Part shown: in pieces, positions 1 to 8,701 of the stretch
Layout of the letters: each line of letters opens with the position of its first letter
How positions within the stretch are numbered: the stretch's first letter is position 1
Assembly: GCF_000701425.1 (NCBI RefSeq)
Contig: NZ_JNIW01000045.1
Coordinates: 1 to 29,872, forward strand
Length of the DNA stretch: 29,872 bases
Source of the DNA: Deinococcus frigens DSM 12807
GTDB taxonomy: Bacteria; Deinococcota; Deinococci; Deinococcales; Deinococcaceae
Direction of reading: 5' to 3'
The notes under the pieces: generated by a model
What the model was told of the DNA's origin: nothing
The model's database searches: none
What the model saw: the letters and a program-made list of their open reading frames with translations, nothing else
Program-made: the position numbers and the translations under genes

Positions 1-1
1 C

Positions 2-355
2 ACGTTGGGCGCCATTCGAAGTGGAGACGTGATCGCGTTCTTCCGGCATCTCCTGCGTCACATCCAGGGGAAGATCGTGGTGATTCTGGACAATGCGGGT
101 ATCCATCGGGCGAAGATGGTTCAGGCGTTCGTGGAGATCCACGAACGCCTGTCGTTGGTGTACTTGCCACCGTACGCGCCAGAGCTCAATCCAATTGAGC
201 TCGTGTGGGCGTACGTCAAACGAAATGTGTTGGGGAATTTCTGTGCCCGTTCGGTCACCGTCCTCAAGGAGAAACTGGTCGGTGCCTGGCAGCGCGTCAG
301 ATACATCCAGTTGCCGCGCCGCTTGATGGACTCTAATTTATGCCGCGATCAATAA
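2..355 (+). CDS. IS630-family transposase, C-terminal part (cut by window edge)
   Basis: The reading frame is open from the first bases of the window, so the gene starts to the left and only about 117 C-terminal residues are visible. It carries the end of the DDE integrase fold of IS630/Tc1-like transposases: the second catalytic Asp in 'ILDNAGIHRA' and the third acidic residue in 'YAPELNPIELVWAYVK'. Both motifs are diagnostic of the DDE_3 group. The enzyme would cut and paste its own insertion sequence into TA dinucleotides. The stop codon at 353-355 contains a TA, and the insertion sequence probably ends close by, because a leftward host gene is interrupted here. Whether the transposase is intact cannot be judged without the left part. 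The family call is firm; the exact insertion-sequence name is not known. Confidence 0.88.
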   Translation, partial: TLGAIRSGDVIAFFRHLLRHIQGKIVVILDNAGIHRAKMVQAFVEIHERLSLVYLPPYAPELNPIELVWAYVKRNVLGNFCARSVTVLKEKLVGAWQRVRYIQLPRRLMDSNLCRDQ

Positions 356-487
356 CGTCTTGACCAGCTTCCGCCCCGTCTCGGGGTCTTTCCCGGTCAC
401 GCGGCCATGCTTGACCGGGTTGGGCGGGAACAGTCGAGCGAAGGTTGCCACCGTTTCGGCGTAGGGCGTGGTGGGCTGTCCTGGCAT
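338..487 (-). pseudogene. small gene truncated by the IS630-type element
   Basis: A leftward frame starts with ATG at 487-485, overlapping the TGA of the gene before it in a TGATG junction. It encodes 49 residues (begins MPGQPTTPYAET, contains 'VKHGRVTGKDPETGRKL') before meeting a TAA that lies inside the end of the insertion sequence. Its last few codons overlap the transposase 3' end on the other strand. The best reading is the 5' part of a longer host gene whose remainder was displaced by the insertion, leaving a short fusion end 'TLLIAA'. I do not recognise the family. The stop/start overlap with the upstream gene and good codon quality argue that it was a real gene. It is too short for routine ORF calling and easily missed. 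Confidence 0.55.
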
Positions 488-675
488 CATGCCATGCCCC
501 CATTCTTTGGCCGGAAGCTGGAAAGCTTCATCAGCGCCTCTAGCACCTTCAGCCCCGCGCCAGTGTTGCCGAGGCGCTGGGCGTCCAGGCGGGCCAGCTC
601 GTGCAGATGGTCTAAACTGTGGACAGCGCCCGCCTGCGCTGCCTTCGCCCCGCCGTCCTCATCACGGCGGGGCAT
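487..675 (-). CDS. small hypothetical protein of the island, 62 aa
   Basis: The start chosen is the ATG at 675-673, which overlaps the TAA of the preceding gene as TAATG. This points to translational coupling, and a longer frame start at 702 would overlap that gene more. The product (begins MPRRDEDGGAKAAQ) is a small, mainly helical protein with an acidic/basic N-terminus and a segment 'LHELARLDAQRLGNTGAGLKVLEALMK' split here as LHELARLDAQ and LKVLEALMK. No domain is recognised. It is the middle member of three leftward genes linked by stop/start overlaps, in an island bordered by a tRNA 3'-end footprint, so a role in the element's maintenance, excision or control is possible but is inference only. 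Confidence 0.5.
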   Translation of the reverse strand: MPRRDEDGGAKAAQAGAVHSLDHLHELARLDAQRLGNTGAGLKVLEALMKLSSFRPKNGGMA

Positions 676-965
676 TAGTTGACTTCCTTCAGGGTCAACC
701 ACCCTTGGATGACGGCCCGCGCGTCCGGCCCCTTGACCAACGCCCAGAGGTCCACCTGATCCGCGCGGGCATGGGCAAGCACCCGCTCAAGGTCGGCCCG
801 GTGGACCAGACGGCGAGGGCCGCGCCCAGACCGCCCGGCCACTACATGCGGCATAGCTTCCGCCAGTCGGGTCGCGAGGTCACGCCCAAAGTTGTATTCC
901 GAACGAATGCCGCCGATGCCTAACAGTGTTTGGGGTTGCATGTCTATATGGTGCTGTGGGCGCAC
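675..965 (-). CDS. small protein with a possible winged-helix (excisionase-like) fold, 96 aa
   Basis: The first of three coupled leftward genes. The frame opens with GTG at 965; an ATG at 941 ('MQPQTLLGIGG') is a good alternative start. The pattern 'FGRDLATRLAEAMP' followed by 'GRGPRRLVHRADLERVL' resembles the helix-turn-helix plus wing of MerR/excisionase-type proteins, in which a basic Gly-Arg turn is followed by 'R..DLE..L'. This is a motif-level resemblance only. Such small DNA-binding proteins often direct excision of integrated elements, which would fit the tRNA-located attachment site at 2006. A 15-bp perfect inverted repeat lies directly upstream. Alternative: an unrelated small regulator. 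Confidence 0.55.
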   Translation of the reverse strand: MRPQHHIDMQPQTLLGIGGIRSEYNFGRDLATRLAEAMPHVVAGRSGRGPRRLVHRADLERVLAHARADQVDLWALVKGPDARAVIQGWLTLKEVN

Positions 966-971
966 AAAAGC

Positions 972-1014
972 TTTAGGGAATTGGAGATTTTGGGAGTCGC
1001 TCCAATTCCCTAAA
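972..1014 (-). terminator. perfect 15-bp inverted repeat, probable terminator
   Basis: TTTAGGGAATTGGAG at 972-986 is the exact reverse complement of 1000-1014, with a 13-base spacer. It lies immediately after the stop codon (1016) of the 257-codon gene and just before the start of the coupled trio. On the leftward strand the stem is followed by GCTTTTG, a short T-run. Termination or attenuation between the two leftward transcription units is the simplest role. A protein-binding site is the alternative. Confidence 0.6.
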
Positions 1015-1015
1015 C

Positions 1016-1789
1016 TTATTCCAGCAGCGTGATAGGCACGCCCGCGTATTCCGCCAGCGCCTCAGCGTGCTTTTTCATAGTTTTGTGGTCCGTTCGGCCT
1101 GTGCCGTTTTGCCCCTTATCTGCTTCACGGCCCTCACGTAAGCGCTCAGCTAAGGCCGTCCAGCCCATCGGACGGACACCCGCACACCGGGCCTTCTGAC
1201 ACTCCACAAGCCGCCATGCCAGCCACTCAGACACTTCCATTGGAGGGAAGTCCCCAGTAACCGGCTTGCGAAACCCTACGCCAGCAGGGTTCAGTGAGTT
1301 AAGGAATCCGTCTTGCTGCCAAGACCTAGCGGAATGGGAAACGGTGAGCGCTGCCCAAACTATGGGGTTGTCCCGATGCAGTAGAGGCGCATAGCGCGCT
1401 TTCCCAATAGCTCGAGCGGCAAGCAGCGCTGCCCAATTCGTCTCATGGAGTCCGAGCAAGTAAGCCCAGCCCCAGATGTATTTCATAGCGGGATGCTGGG
1501 GCAAGGGTTCAATGCCTACGGTCAGAGCGTCAAGAAAGCGCTCATAGCCTGACTCGTCGGCCAGAGCTTTATGCAGCCCGTCTCTAAGCGAATTGGATAC
1601 GTGGGGATAGGCGCAACTATGCGCCAGGAGTTGCGCCCTTACTTCGTGAGGTCCAGCTACTCTGTGAAGTCTGATAGCACCACGCCCAGCTTTGCGCCCT
1701 CTCTTTTTCACAGGCTCATTCACGTTGCCCCGTATCGCGCGCCGGGTTAGATTGGAGAGGCCACCCCGCCAGGTTTGGCCCGCTCCCAC
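1016..1789 (-). CDS. hypothetical protein of the island, up to 257 aa
   Basis: A long leftward frame with a basic N-terminal stretch (VKKRGRKAGRG) and a body containing aromatic-rich helices ('YIWGWAYLLGLHETNWAALLAARAIG', here split: YIWGWAYLLGL, ETNWAALLAARAIG). I do not recognise the family. The GTG at 1789 gives the longest form, but its first 22 codons cross a G+C-rich inverted repeat. The GTG at 1723 (VNEPVKKRG), preceded by a GGGG run, would give 235 residues and may be the true start. The protein has no signal peptide or clear membrane span and probably acts in the cytoplasm. It is the gene nearest the tRNA-Arg footprint. Site-specific recombinases usually hold that place, but I see none of their catalytic R..H.R..Y pattern here. 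Confidence 0.6.
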   Translation of the reverse strand: MGAGQTWRGGLSNLTRRAIRGNVNEPVKKRGRKAGRGAIRLHRVAGPHEVRAQLLAHSCAYPHVSNSLRDGLHKALADESGYERFLDALTVGIEPLPQHPAMKYIWGWAYLLGLHETNWAALLAARAIGKARYAPLLHRDNPIVWAALTVSHSARSWQQDGFLNSLNPAGVGFRKPVTGDFPPMEVSEWLAWRLVECQKARCAGVRPMGWTALAERLREGREADKGQNGTGRTDHKTMKKHAEALAEYAGVPITLLE

Positions 1790-1803
1790 CGGGGCGGTTT
1801 TCT

Positions 1804-1877
1804 GTTTCTATTCTACCCGTTTCTATCGTCTACAGCGTGCTTAAAGGTCTGTGCGGTTTGGCGTAGCAATGGCGTAG
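1804..1877. repeat. short direct repeats near the element end
   Basis: Two pairs of direct repeats lie between the last island gene and the tRNA footprint: GTTTCTAT at 1804-1811 and 1819-1826 (15-bp period), and TGGCGTAG at 1859-1866 and 1870-1877 (11-bp period, one helical turn). Repeats of this kind next to an attachment core are often arm-type binding sites for integrase or excision factors. That role is inferred from position only. A TAGAAT at 1815-1810 on the leftward strand is a possible -10 box for the 257-codon gene. Confidence 0.35.
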
Positions 1878-2005
1878 TAGCAAGGTAAATCTATCCGTTC
1901 CCGCTTACTTCTGCCCATCCCTACCAAATCACAGAACACCGTCCCAGACGCATAAGGCCGTGAATGATCAGGAGCTTCCAGACACGCTTAGAAGTGCCGT
2001 CACGT

Positions 2006-2051
2006 CCTCCTAAGGGGCAGGTCACTGGTTCGACTCCAGTCGAGTGCACCA
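2006..2051 (+). other. tRNA-Arg(CCU) 3' half: attachment-site footprint
   Basis: The sequence fits the 3' half of a tRNA exactly: anticodon loop CTCCTAA (2007-2013, anticodon CCT), 3' anticodon stem GGGGC, five-base variable region AGGTC, T-arm ACTGG-TTCGACT-CCAGT, acceptor strand CGAGTGC, discriminator A and encoded CCA (2049-2051). The expected 5' partner of the anticodon stem (GCCCC) is not present; the similarity stops at about 2006. No acceptor 5' strand (GCACTCG) occurs upstream. This is the classic footprint of tyrosine-recombinase integration into the anticodon loop of a tRNA gene. The tRNA is rebuilt at the far end of the element and the old 3' half stays here. It implies that the element body lies to the left, that the intact tRNA lies beyond the window, and that 2052 onward is original chromosome. 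Confidence 0.82.
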
Positions 2052-2554
2052 CGCCTGGCACAAAGGAGATCCTCGGGGATGCCTGGGGGTTTTTTGCATT
2101 TCGTGTCGTGGCTGTCCGTGTCGCGGCTGTGTAATAACTTCAACGTCAACCCTTATATATTGTTCTGGCCTCCGTGGCGGGCCATTGAACTGTCAACCCC
2201 GCCCTCACCTTCAGGCTTGACCGGATAAAGGTCAATGATGCCCAGTCACACGTCATGCACCTTCACTCAGGAGCTGACAGCTCCACCTTCTTGCTGTCGG
2301 CCACGGCCACCTCGCTTTAACCTCCATCCAGAGCGTGCTGGTCTGCCCCGATTTGACGGTTAAGACCCCATGTCACCAAGTCCTTTTGAACATCGAAAAT
2401 CATGCAGGAAATACATATCTGTTCTGTTAGATTGCCCATGAGAAGAATCGGTTCGAGAAGGTGGCGTGTGTATTTTCCAGCTCAAGCAACGCTCCGGTTG
2501 ATTGATCATTAGGTCGGCCCTCCACGTTGGGAAAACTATGATGAACAGAGAACG
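2052..2554. other. 503 bases without a recognisable gene
   Basis: This is the chromosomal flank after the tRNA footprint. It begins with a weak hairpin (ATCC-TCGG-GGAT, 2069-2080) and a T-run at 2090-2095, which may be the old tRNA terminator. Two near-identical 15-bp copies follow in tandem (2102-2116 and 2117-2131, unit CGTGTCGTGGCTGTC with one or two changes). No frame with convincing coding character was seen. The last 200 bases are A+T-richer and probably hold the promoter of the dehydratase; TATGAT at 2537-2542, 12 bases before its ATG, is the best -10 candidate. Confidence 0.5.
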
Positions 2555-4405
2555 ATGAACATCGCCACGGGCAAGCTGTTGCTCGATCTGCTCGCCTTCA
2601 CGCTCGCCGCAGTCCTGGCTTATGTCCTGCGTCTGGATAGTGCGCTGGGCAGCGTGGATTTCTCTATTCTGATTTACGCCCTGGCTGGATTGCCGATCAA
2701 ATGGCTGGCCCTGCGGCACTCCAGGGTCTCGCGGCACATCTGGCGTTACGTGACTTTCGAGGACCTGAGCCAACTGGCCCGCATGACCGGACTGGTGACG
2801 CTGGCTCTGCTGCTGCTGACGCCGGTTTTGCGGCTGTGGATCTTTGTGCCGTGGTCCATTCCGCTGATCGAGGGCGTGCTGGCGCTGGCGCTGCTGTCGG
2901 GGCTGCGGCTGCTGGTGCGCTGGCGGCTGGGCCGCCGCCGTCAACGGGATGAGCGCCAGCGGGGAGAGCGCCGCAGGGGCAACACAGCGTTCGCCCCCAC
3001 CCGCGTGCTGATCGCCGGGGCGGGCGACGCGGGACGCCTGATGGCCGCCGAGCTGCTGCGTTTTCCAGAAAACGGATTGCTGCCGCTGGGCTTTATCGAC
3101 GATGAACCGAACAAACAGGGCATGCGCCTGATGGGCTTGCCAGTACTGGGCGATCTGGCCACGCTGCCGGAGGCGGTGCGGCAGACGGAGGCCACGCTCC
3201 TGATCATCGCCATGCCCTCGACAGGCGGTCAGGTGATCCGTCAGTACGTGAACGCGGCGCGCGAGGCGGGCGTGCTGGCCCGCACGGTGCCCGGCCTGTA
3301 CGAACTGCTGGGTGGTCAGGTCACCACCAGCCAGCTCCGCAGGGTCAGCGTTGAGGACCTGCTGCGCCGCGCCTCCGTCGAGATCGATGAGGGCAGCATT
3401 TCCGGGTATCTCAGCGGCCAGACCGTGCTGGTCACCGGCGCGGGCGGCTCCATCGGCTCGGAGCTGGTGCGGCAGCTCGCGCGCTTTCGCCCGGCCCGGC
3501 TGATGCTGGTGGGGCGCGGCGAGAACAGCATCTTTGCCATCGAGCAGGAGATGAGGCGGGAGTGGCCCGACATCCAGGTCACGGCCCTGATCGCCGACGT
3601 CCGCAACGCCGCGCGCCTGGAGTTCATCTTCGAGACCTACCACCCCGGCGTGGTCTTTCACGCCGCCGCCCACAAGCACGTCCCACTGATGGAGGCCGCG
3701 CCCAGCGAGGCGGTCCACAACAACATCCTGGGCACCCGCAACGTGGCCGAGCTGTGCCTGAAATACGGCGTCACGCGGCTGGTCAATGTCTCCACCGACA
3801 AGGCGGTCAACCCGACATCGGTGATGGGGGCCAGCAAGCGGGTGGCCGAGATGGTGATCGCCGACGCCGCCTCGCGCGCGGCAGCGGGGCAGGCGTTCGT
3901 GTCGGTGCGCTTTGGCAACGTGCTGGGCAGCCGGGGCAGCGTGGTGCCCACCTTCTTGCAGCAGATCCAGATGGGCGGCCCCGTGACCATCACCCACCCG
4001 GACATGACCCGCTATTTCATGACCATTCCGGAGGCCAGCCGTCTGGTATTGCAGGCGGGCAGTCTGGCCGACAACGGCAGCGTCTACCTGCTGAACATGG
4101 GCGAGCCGGTCAAGATCGCCGACCTGGCCCGCGACGTGATCCGCCTGAGCGGCGCGCAGGACATCGAGGTGGTTTTCAGCGGCATTCGCCCCGGCGAGAA
4201 ACTGTACGAGGAACTGCTGACCAGCGGCGAGGACGTGATTCCCACCCGTCACGCCGAGATCTTCTCGGCCCGCCTGCAACAGGTCCAGGCTGGCCAGCTC
4301 GACTGCCTGCTGCTGGACCTGCGTGAGGCCGCCGGGCACGAGGACGCCCCCGGCATCCGCGCCCTGCTGCACGGGGCCATCCACGAGAGCCAGATCAAGG
4401 TCTGA
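2555..4405 (+). CDS. CapD/WbpM-type nucleotide-sugar 4,6-dehydratase, membrane-anchored
   Basis: A 616-residue member of the FlaA1/WbpM/PglF/CapD family, which converts UDP-GlcNAc or a related sugar to the 4-keto-6-deoxy form for surface polysaccharide or glycan synthesis. About four hydrophobic segments fill residues 5-125, followed by a basic linker. A first Rossmann-like motif 'VLIAGAGDAGR' lies near 151, and the catalytic short-chain-dehydrogenase domain starts with 'VLVTGAGGSIGSE' near 291. Family hallmarks are 'HAAAHKHVPLME' near 369 and 'NVSTDKAVNPTSVMGASKR' near 411. In the last motif Met takes the place of the usual SDR tyrosine while the Lys is kept, as in this inverting dehydratase family. 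The length matches the family. The ATG at 2555 has only a weak ribosome site. It stands alone here, without neighbouring glycosyltransferases. The exact substrate is not predictable. Confidence 0.92.
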   Translation: MNIATGKLLLDLLAFTLAAVLAYVLRLDSALGSVDFSILIYALAGLPIKWLALRHSRVSRHIWRYVTFEDLSQLARMTGLVTLALLLLTPVLRLWIFVPWSIPLIEGVLALALLSGLRLLVRWRLGRRRQRDERQRGERRRGNTAFAPTRVLIAGAGDAGRLMAAELLRFPENGLLPLGFIDDEPNKQGMRLMGLPVLGDLATLPEAVRQTEATLLIIAMPSTGGQVIRQYVNAAREAGVLARTVPGLYELLGGQVTTSQLRRVSVEDLLRRASVEIDEGSISGYLSGQTVLVTGAGGSIGSELVRQLARFRPARLMLVGRGENSIFAIEQEMRREWPDIQVTALIADVRNAARLEFIFETYHPGVVFHAAAHKHVPLMEAAPSEAVHNNILGTRNVAELCLKYGVTRLVNVSTDKAVNPTSVMGASKRVAEMVIADAASRAAAGQAFVSVRFGNVLGSRGSVVPTFLQQIQMGGPVTITHPDMTRYFMTIPEASRLVLQAGSLADNGSVYLLNMGEPVKIADLARDVIRLSGAQDIEVVFSGIRPGEKLYEELLTSGEDVIPTRHAEIFSARLQQVQAGQLDCLLLDLREAAGHEDAPGIRALLHGAIHESQIKV

Positions 4406-4598
4406 GCCGGAGTGGGGGAGGGGTGGCGCGCTGGCGCTCTCCGCAGACCCAGTTGGTGTGTTAAACGGGTTGTCACGCCCGGTGAAGCGGGGGCGTCTCG
4501 CGGCCATCTGCGACGGGTTTTACGGTACCTGATTGCGCCTCCACCAGACTCTGGGCGCGCTTCGGCGAGAAGATCGTCCTGTACAAACGGCAACTCTG

Positions 4599-4820
4599 TT
4601 AGATGATCCCACCGCCCAGCATCAGCCGGAGCGCGCCCAGCACGGCCACCACCGCGCTCAGGGTGATTGCGCCACGGTCACGGCTCATGGCCCCGAAGAT
4701 CAATCCCAGCACGGCGGGCGGCAGCACAAAGATCCAGTTGAGCCAGCCGAACAGGGGCAGGAAGCCCAGCAGCAGGCCCAGCGCGGCGAGGATGCCGAAG
4801 ATCAGGGAGACGACTCTCAT
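4599..4820 (-). CDS. small membrane protein, 73 aa
   Basis: The ATG at 4820 starts a 73-residue, very hydrophobic protein: segment one 'VVSLIFGILAALGLLLGF', segment two 'WIFVLPPAVLGLIFGAM', a charged turn SRDRG, and segment three 'AITLSAVVAVLGALRLML'. The layout of Gly-rich helices separated by a short charged loop is like the small DUF4190-type or similar integral membrane proteins, but no family is certain. An in-frame extension upstream to 4979 runs over the nth promoter and has poor coding character, so it is not used. No clear ribosome site is seen. It faces endonuclease III divergently. Confidence 0.7.
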   Translation of the reverse strand: MRVVSLIFGILAALGLLLGFLPLFGWLNWIFVLPPAVLGLIFGAMSRDRGAITLSAVVAVLGALRLMLGGGII

Positions 4821-4888
4821 GGTCCACTGTACGTGGCGAGGGGACCAATGGTTGCGTCCGTGCTGTGTTGTGCTGTGTCCGTGCCGGG

Positions 4889-4918
4889 CGGACAATTCAC
4901 AGCATGACGCGCTAGGTT
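4889..4918 (+). promoter_or_regulatory. predicted promoter of nth, leaderless
   Basis: CGGACA (4889-4894), an 18-base spacer and TAGGTT (4913-4918) precede the GTG start by six bases. This places transcription start on or next to the start codon, the arrangement known for many leaderless Deinococcus genes. No Shine-Dalgarno sequence is present, which supports the reading. Confidence 0.5.
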
Positions 4919-4924
4919 GGTCCG

Positions 4925-5614
4925 GTGACTTTCTCCGCCTCAAAAAAAGCCGCTGGGCGCGGCGTAACCCGCCTGCCACGGGGGGCCAGGGAGCGTGCCC
5001 CGCAGGTGCTGGCCTCCCTTGAAGATCTGTACCCGGACGCCCGCACCGAACTTGTTTTCCGCACGCCCTTCGAGCTGCTCGTCGCCACCGTCCTGAGCGC
5101 CCAGGCCACCGATGTCAGCGTCAACGCCGCCACGCCCGCCCTGTTCGCGCAGTACCCGGACGCCCTCGCTCTGAGCCGGGCGTCGGCGGAGGACATCGAG
5201 CCGCTGATCCGCCGCATTGGCCTGTACCGGGGCAAGGCGCGCAATCTGGCCGCGCTGGCCCGGCTGCTGGTGGAGCGGCATGAGGGCGAGGTGCCGAACG
5301 ATTTTGGTGCCGTGGTGGCGTTGCCCGGCGCGGGCCGCAAGACCGCCAACGTCGTGCTGAGCAACGCATACGGCTTTCCGGCCATTGCGGTCGATACGCA
5401 TGTGGGCCGCCTCTCGCGCCGTCTGGGTCTGAGCGTTCAGACCAACCCCGACAAGGTGGAACTTGACCTGCAAAAGCTGTTCCCGCGTGAGCGCTGGGTC
5501 TTCTTGCACCACGCCCTGATCCTGCACGGACGGCGCGTGTGCATGGCCCGCAACCCGCAGTGTCAGGCATGCGAGATGGCGGCCTTCTGCCCGAAAGTTG
5601 GTGTGGAGGCTTGA
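4925..5614 (+). CDS. nth: endonuclease III
   Basis: DNA glycosylase/AP lyase of base-excision repair that removes oxidised pyrimidines. The 229-residue protein has the helix-hairpin-helix 'LPGAGRKTANVV' with the catalytic Lys at 139, the Asp of 'VDTHVGR' at 157, and a complete C-terminal [4Fe-4S] loop with C206, C213, C216 and C222 (spacing 6-2-5). Length and order match the family. The GTG start at 4925 follows a -10-like TAGGTT by six bases. Deinococcus genomes usually carry more than one endonuclease III, so this may be one of several paralogues. The MFS gene begins 37 bases after its stop, possibly in the same transcript. Confidence 0.95.
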   Translation: MTFSASKKAAGRGVTRLPRGARERAPQVLASLEDLYPDARTELVFRTPFELLVATVLSAQATDVSVNAATPALFAQYPDALALSRASAEDIEPLIRRIGLYRGKARNLAALARLLVERHEGEVPNDFGAVVALPGAGRKTANVVLSNAYGFPAIAVDTHVGRLSRRLGLSVQTNPDKVELDLQKLFPRERWVFLHHALILHGRRVCMARNPQCQACEMAAFCPKVGVEA

Positions 5615-5651
5615 GGCAAGACGCCTCTCCACACTCTGAGGCGGCCCGCCG

Positions 5652-6869
5652 ATGACTTGGCGTTTCTCCCCGCAGGTCTGGCTGTTCCTGACTACCTCGT
5701 TTTCCTTCGGGCTGGCGCAGGCGTTTCTGGCGCTGTTCCTGAATTTCTACCTGCGGGCGCTGGGGCTGGGGCCAGAGTGGCAGGGCATCATGAACGCGCT
5801 GCCCGCGCTGACGCTGGTGTTCCTGAGCCTGCCTGCCGTGGCGCTGGCCCGCCGCATCAGCAACGCGCACACCATCAAGATCGGCGTGGCCCTGAGCCTG
5901 CTGGGCACGCTGATTCTGGCGCTGGCGGGCGGCCCTGTCGGCATCGTCATGGGCGCGCTGGTGCAGGGCGCAGGCTCGGCACTGCTGATGGTGGCCGGAT
6001 CGCCCTTCATGGCCAACAACAGCGACGCGCGCAGCCGCATCACCCTGTTCAGCGTCCAGAGCGCTTTAATGACCGGCGCGGGTTTCGTGGGCAACCTGAT
6101 CGGCGGGCGTGTGCCGGAAGCCTACGCGCTGTTTACCAGCACCGCACCGGACGGTGTGGGGGCCTTGCGAACCGCGCTGCTCGTCGCCACCGCCCTGCAA
6201 CTGCTGGGCCTGCTCCCCGCGCTGAAGCTGAAACCCAGCGGCAAAACATCCCAGACCGGGCGCAGCTTTGCCGTGCGCGACAAGGCGAAGCTGCTGCGGC
6301 TGATCTTCCCCAATCTGCTGGTGGGGCTGGGGGCCGGGGCCACCATTCCGTTTCTGAACGTGTTTATCGAGGGCAAATTCCAGATCAATTACGCTAGCCT
6401 GGGCCAACTGTTCGCGTGGGCCAGTCTGGCGACGGCGGCCACCGCGCTGCTTCAGCCGCTGCTGGTGCGCCGACTTGGGCAATTGCAGGTGGTCTTGCTG
6501 GTGCAGGCCAGCAGTCTGCCGTTCCTGGCCCTGCTGGGCTTTGCGCCGCACCTGTGGATGGTCACGCTGGCGCTGTTCACGCGCGGGGCGCTGATGAACG
6601 CTGCTGGTCCGGTGTACGGCGCATACGCCATGTCCTCGCTGGACGAGGATGACCGCCCGATGTACTCGGCCCTGAACATCATCGCCTGGGATTCGGGCTG
6701 GGCCATCAGCAGCGTGCTGGCCGGAGTGGTGCGCGGCCAGTTGGCGTTTACCCCCGCCTTTCAGGTGCTGTTCGCCTGGACACTATTGATGTACGGCGGA
6801 AGTGTGGTTGCCATTTATCTGGGGCTGTACCGTCCGGCGCGGCGGCAGGCGCTGACTTTGCCGGTGTAG
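5652..6869 (+). CDS. MFS transporter, about 12 membrane segments
   Basis: A 405-residue integral membrane protein with evenly spaced hydrophobic segments typical of the major facilitator superfamily in two six-helix halves. A polar linker near residues 195-215 ('KPSGKTSQTGRSFAVRDKAK', KLLRLIFPN) marks the middle. A basic loop after the second/third helix (ARRISNAHTIKIG) corresponds to the usual cytoplasmic MFS motif A position. The ATG at 5652 follows a GAGGCGG that may serve as ribosome site. The substrate cannot be inferred. The gene follows nth closely on the same strand, but a functional link is not evident. The right side is a repeat-rich intergenic region. Confidence 0.88.
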   Translation: MTWRFSPQVWLFLTTSFSFGLAQAFLALFLNFYLRALGLGPEWQGIMNALPALTLVFLSLPAVALARRISNAHTIKIGVALSLLGTLILALAGGPVGIVMGALVQGAGSALLMVAGSPFMANNSDARSRITLFSVQSALMTGAGFVGNLIGGRVPEAYALFTSTAPDGVGALRTALLVATALQLLGLLPALKLKPSGKTSQTGRSFAVRDKAKLLRLIFPNLLVGLGAGATIPFLNVFIEGKFQINYASLGQLFAWASLATAATALLQPLLVRRLGQLQVVLLVQASSLPFLALLGFAPHLWMVTLALFTRGALMNAAGPVYGAYAMSSLDEDDRPMYSALNIIAWDSGWAISSVLAGVVRGQLAFTPAFQVLFAWTLLMYGGSVVAIYLGLYRPARRQALTLPV

Positions 6870-6881
6870 GTGGATGGGAAA

Positions 6882-6950
6882 CCCCTCAGTCCGCTTTCCT
6901 CAGAAGGAAGCCGAGAGAAACTGAAAATTCGCTTTCACTTGAGGAGGGGT
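6882..6950. repeat. intergenic palindromic repeat element (copy 1)
   Basis: CCCCTCAGTCCGCTTT at 6882-6897 opens and TTGAGGAGGGGT at 6939-6950 closes a roughly 70-bp, imperfectly self-complementary segment with an inner hairpin (GCTTTCCT-CAG-AAGGAAGC). The same left end, CCCCTCANTCCG, recurs at 15007 with its own closing arm. The two look like members of one small non-coding repeat family, similar in kind to the SNR/REP-like repeats described in Deinococcus. Confidence 0.5.
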
Positions 6951-7136
6951 GATTCCGAAGGGGACGGAGGGGGTTACCGTAGGAGCTAGCCCTTCACCCC
7001 AACGCAATCCCCCTCACATCCCCCGCGCCGCGTCTCTGTTAGCCTGTTTTGTTTGAGTGGGGTTGACTTTTGGTGTGTCAGAGCAGGCGTCCCCCAGCAG
7101 CAGGCCAGCTTACGAATTGGCCAGAGGGGTGATGTT

Positions 7137-8657
<1,521 letters not shown>

Positions 8658-8701
8658 GAGCTGTCAAACTGTATAAAGGTCAAACGGTCTAACCGCTCCC
8701 T

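Noticed and set aside
407..923. Rightward open frames in the island
   Set aside because: They oppose the coupled leftward mini-genes, lack ribosome sites and have Arg/Pro-rich shadow-type composition.
4474..4495. ACGCCC/GGGCGT hairpin after the dehydratase gene
   Set aside because: It has no T-run, so a terminator call is not supported; no repeat partner was seen.
2360..4507. A 715-codon open frame antisense to the dehydratase
   Set aside because: It mirrors a well-supported gene with catalytic motifs on the other strand; its translation is His/Gln/Ala-rich with no domain, as expected for the shadow frame of G+C-rich coding DNA.
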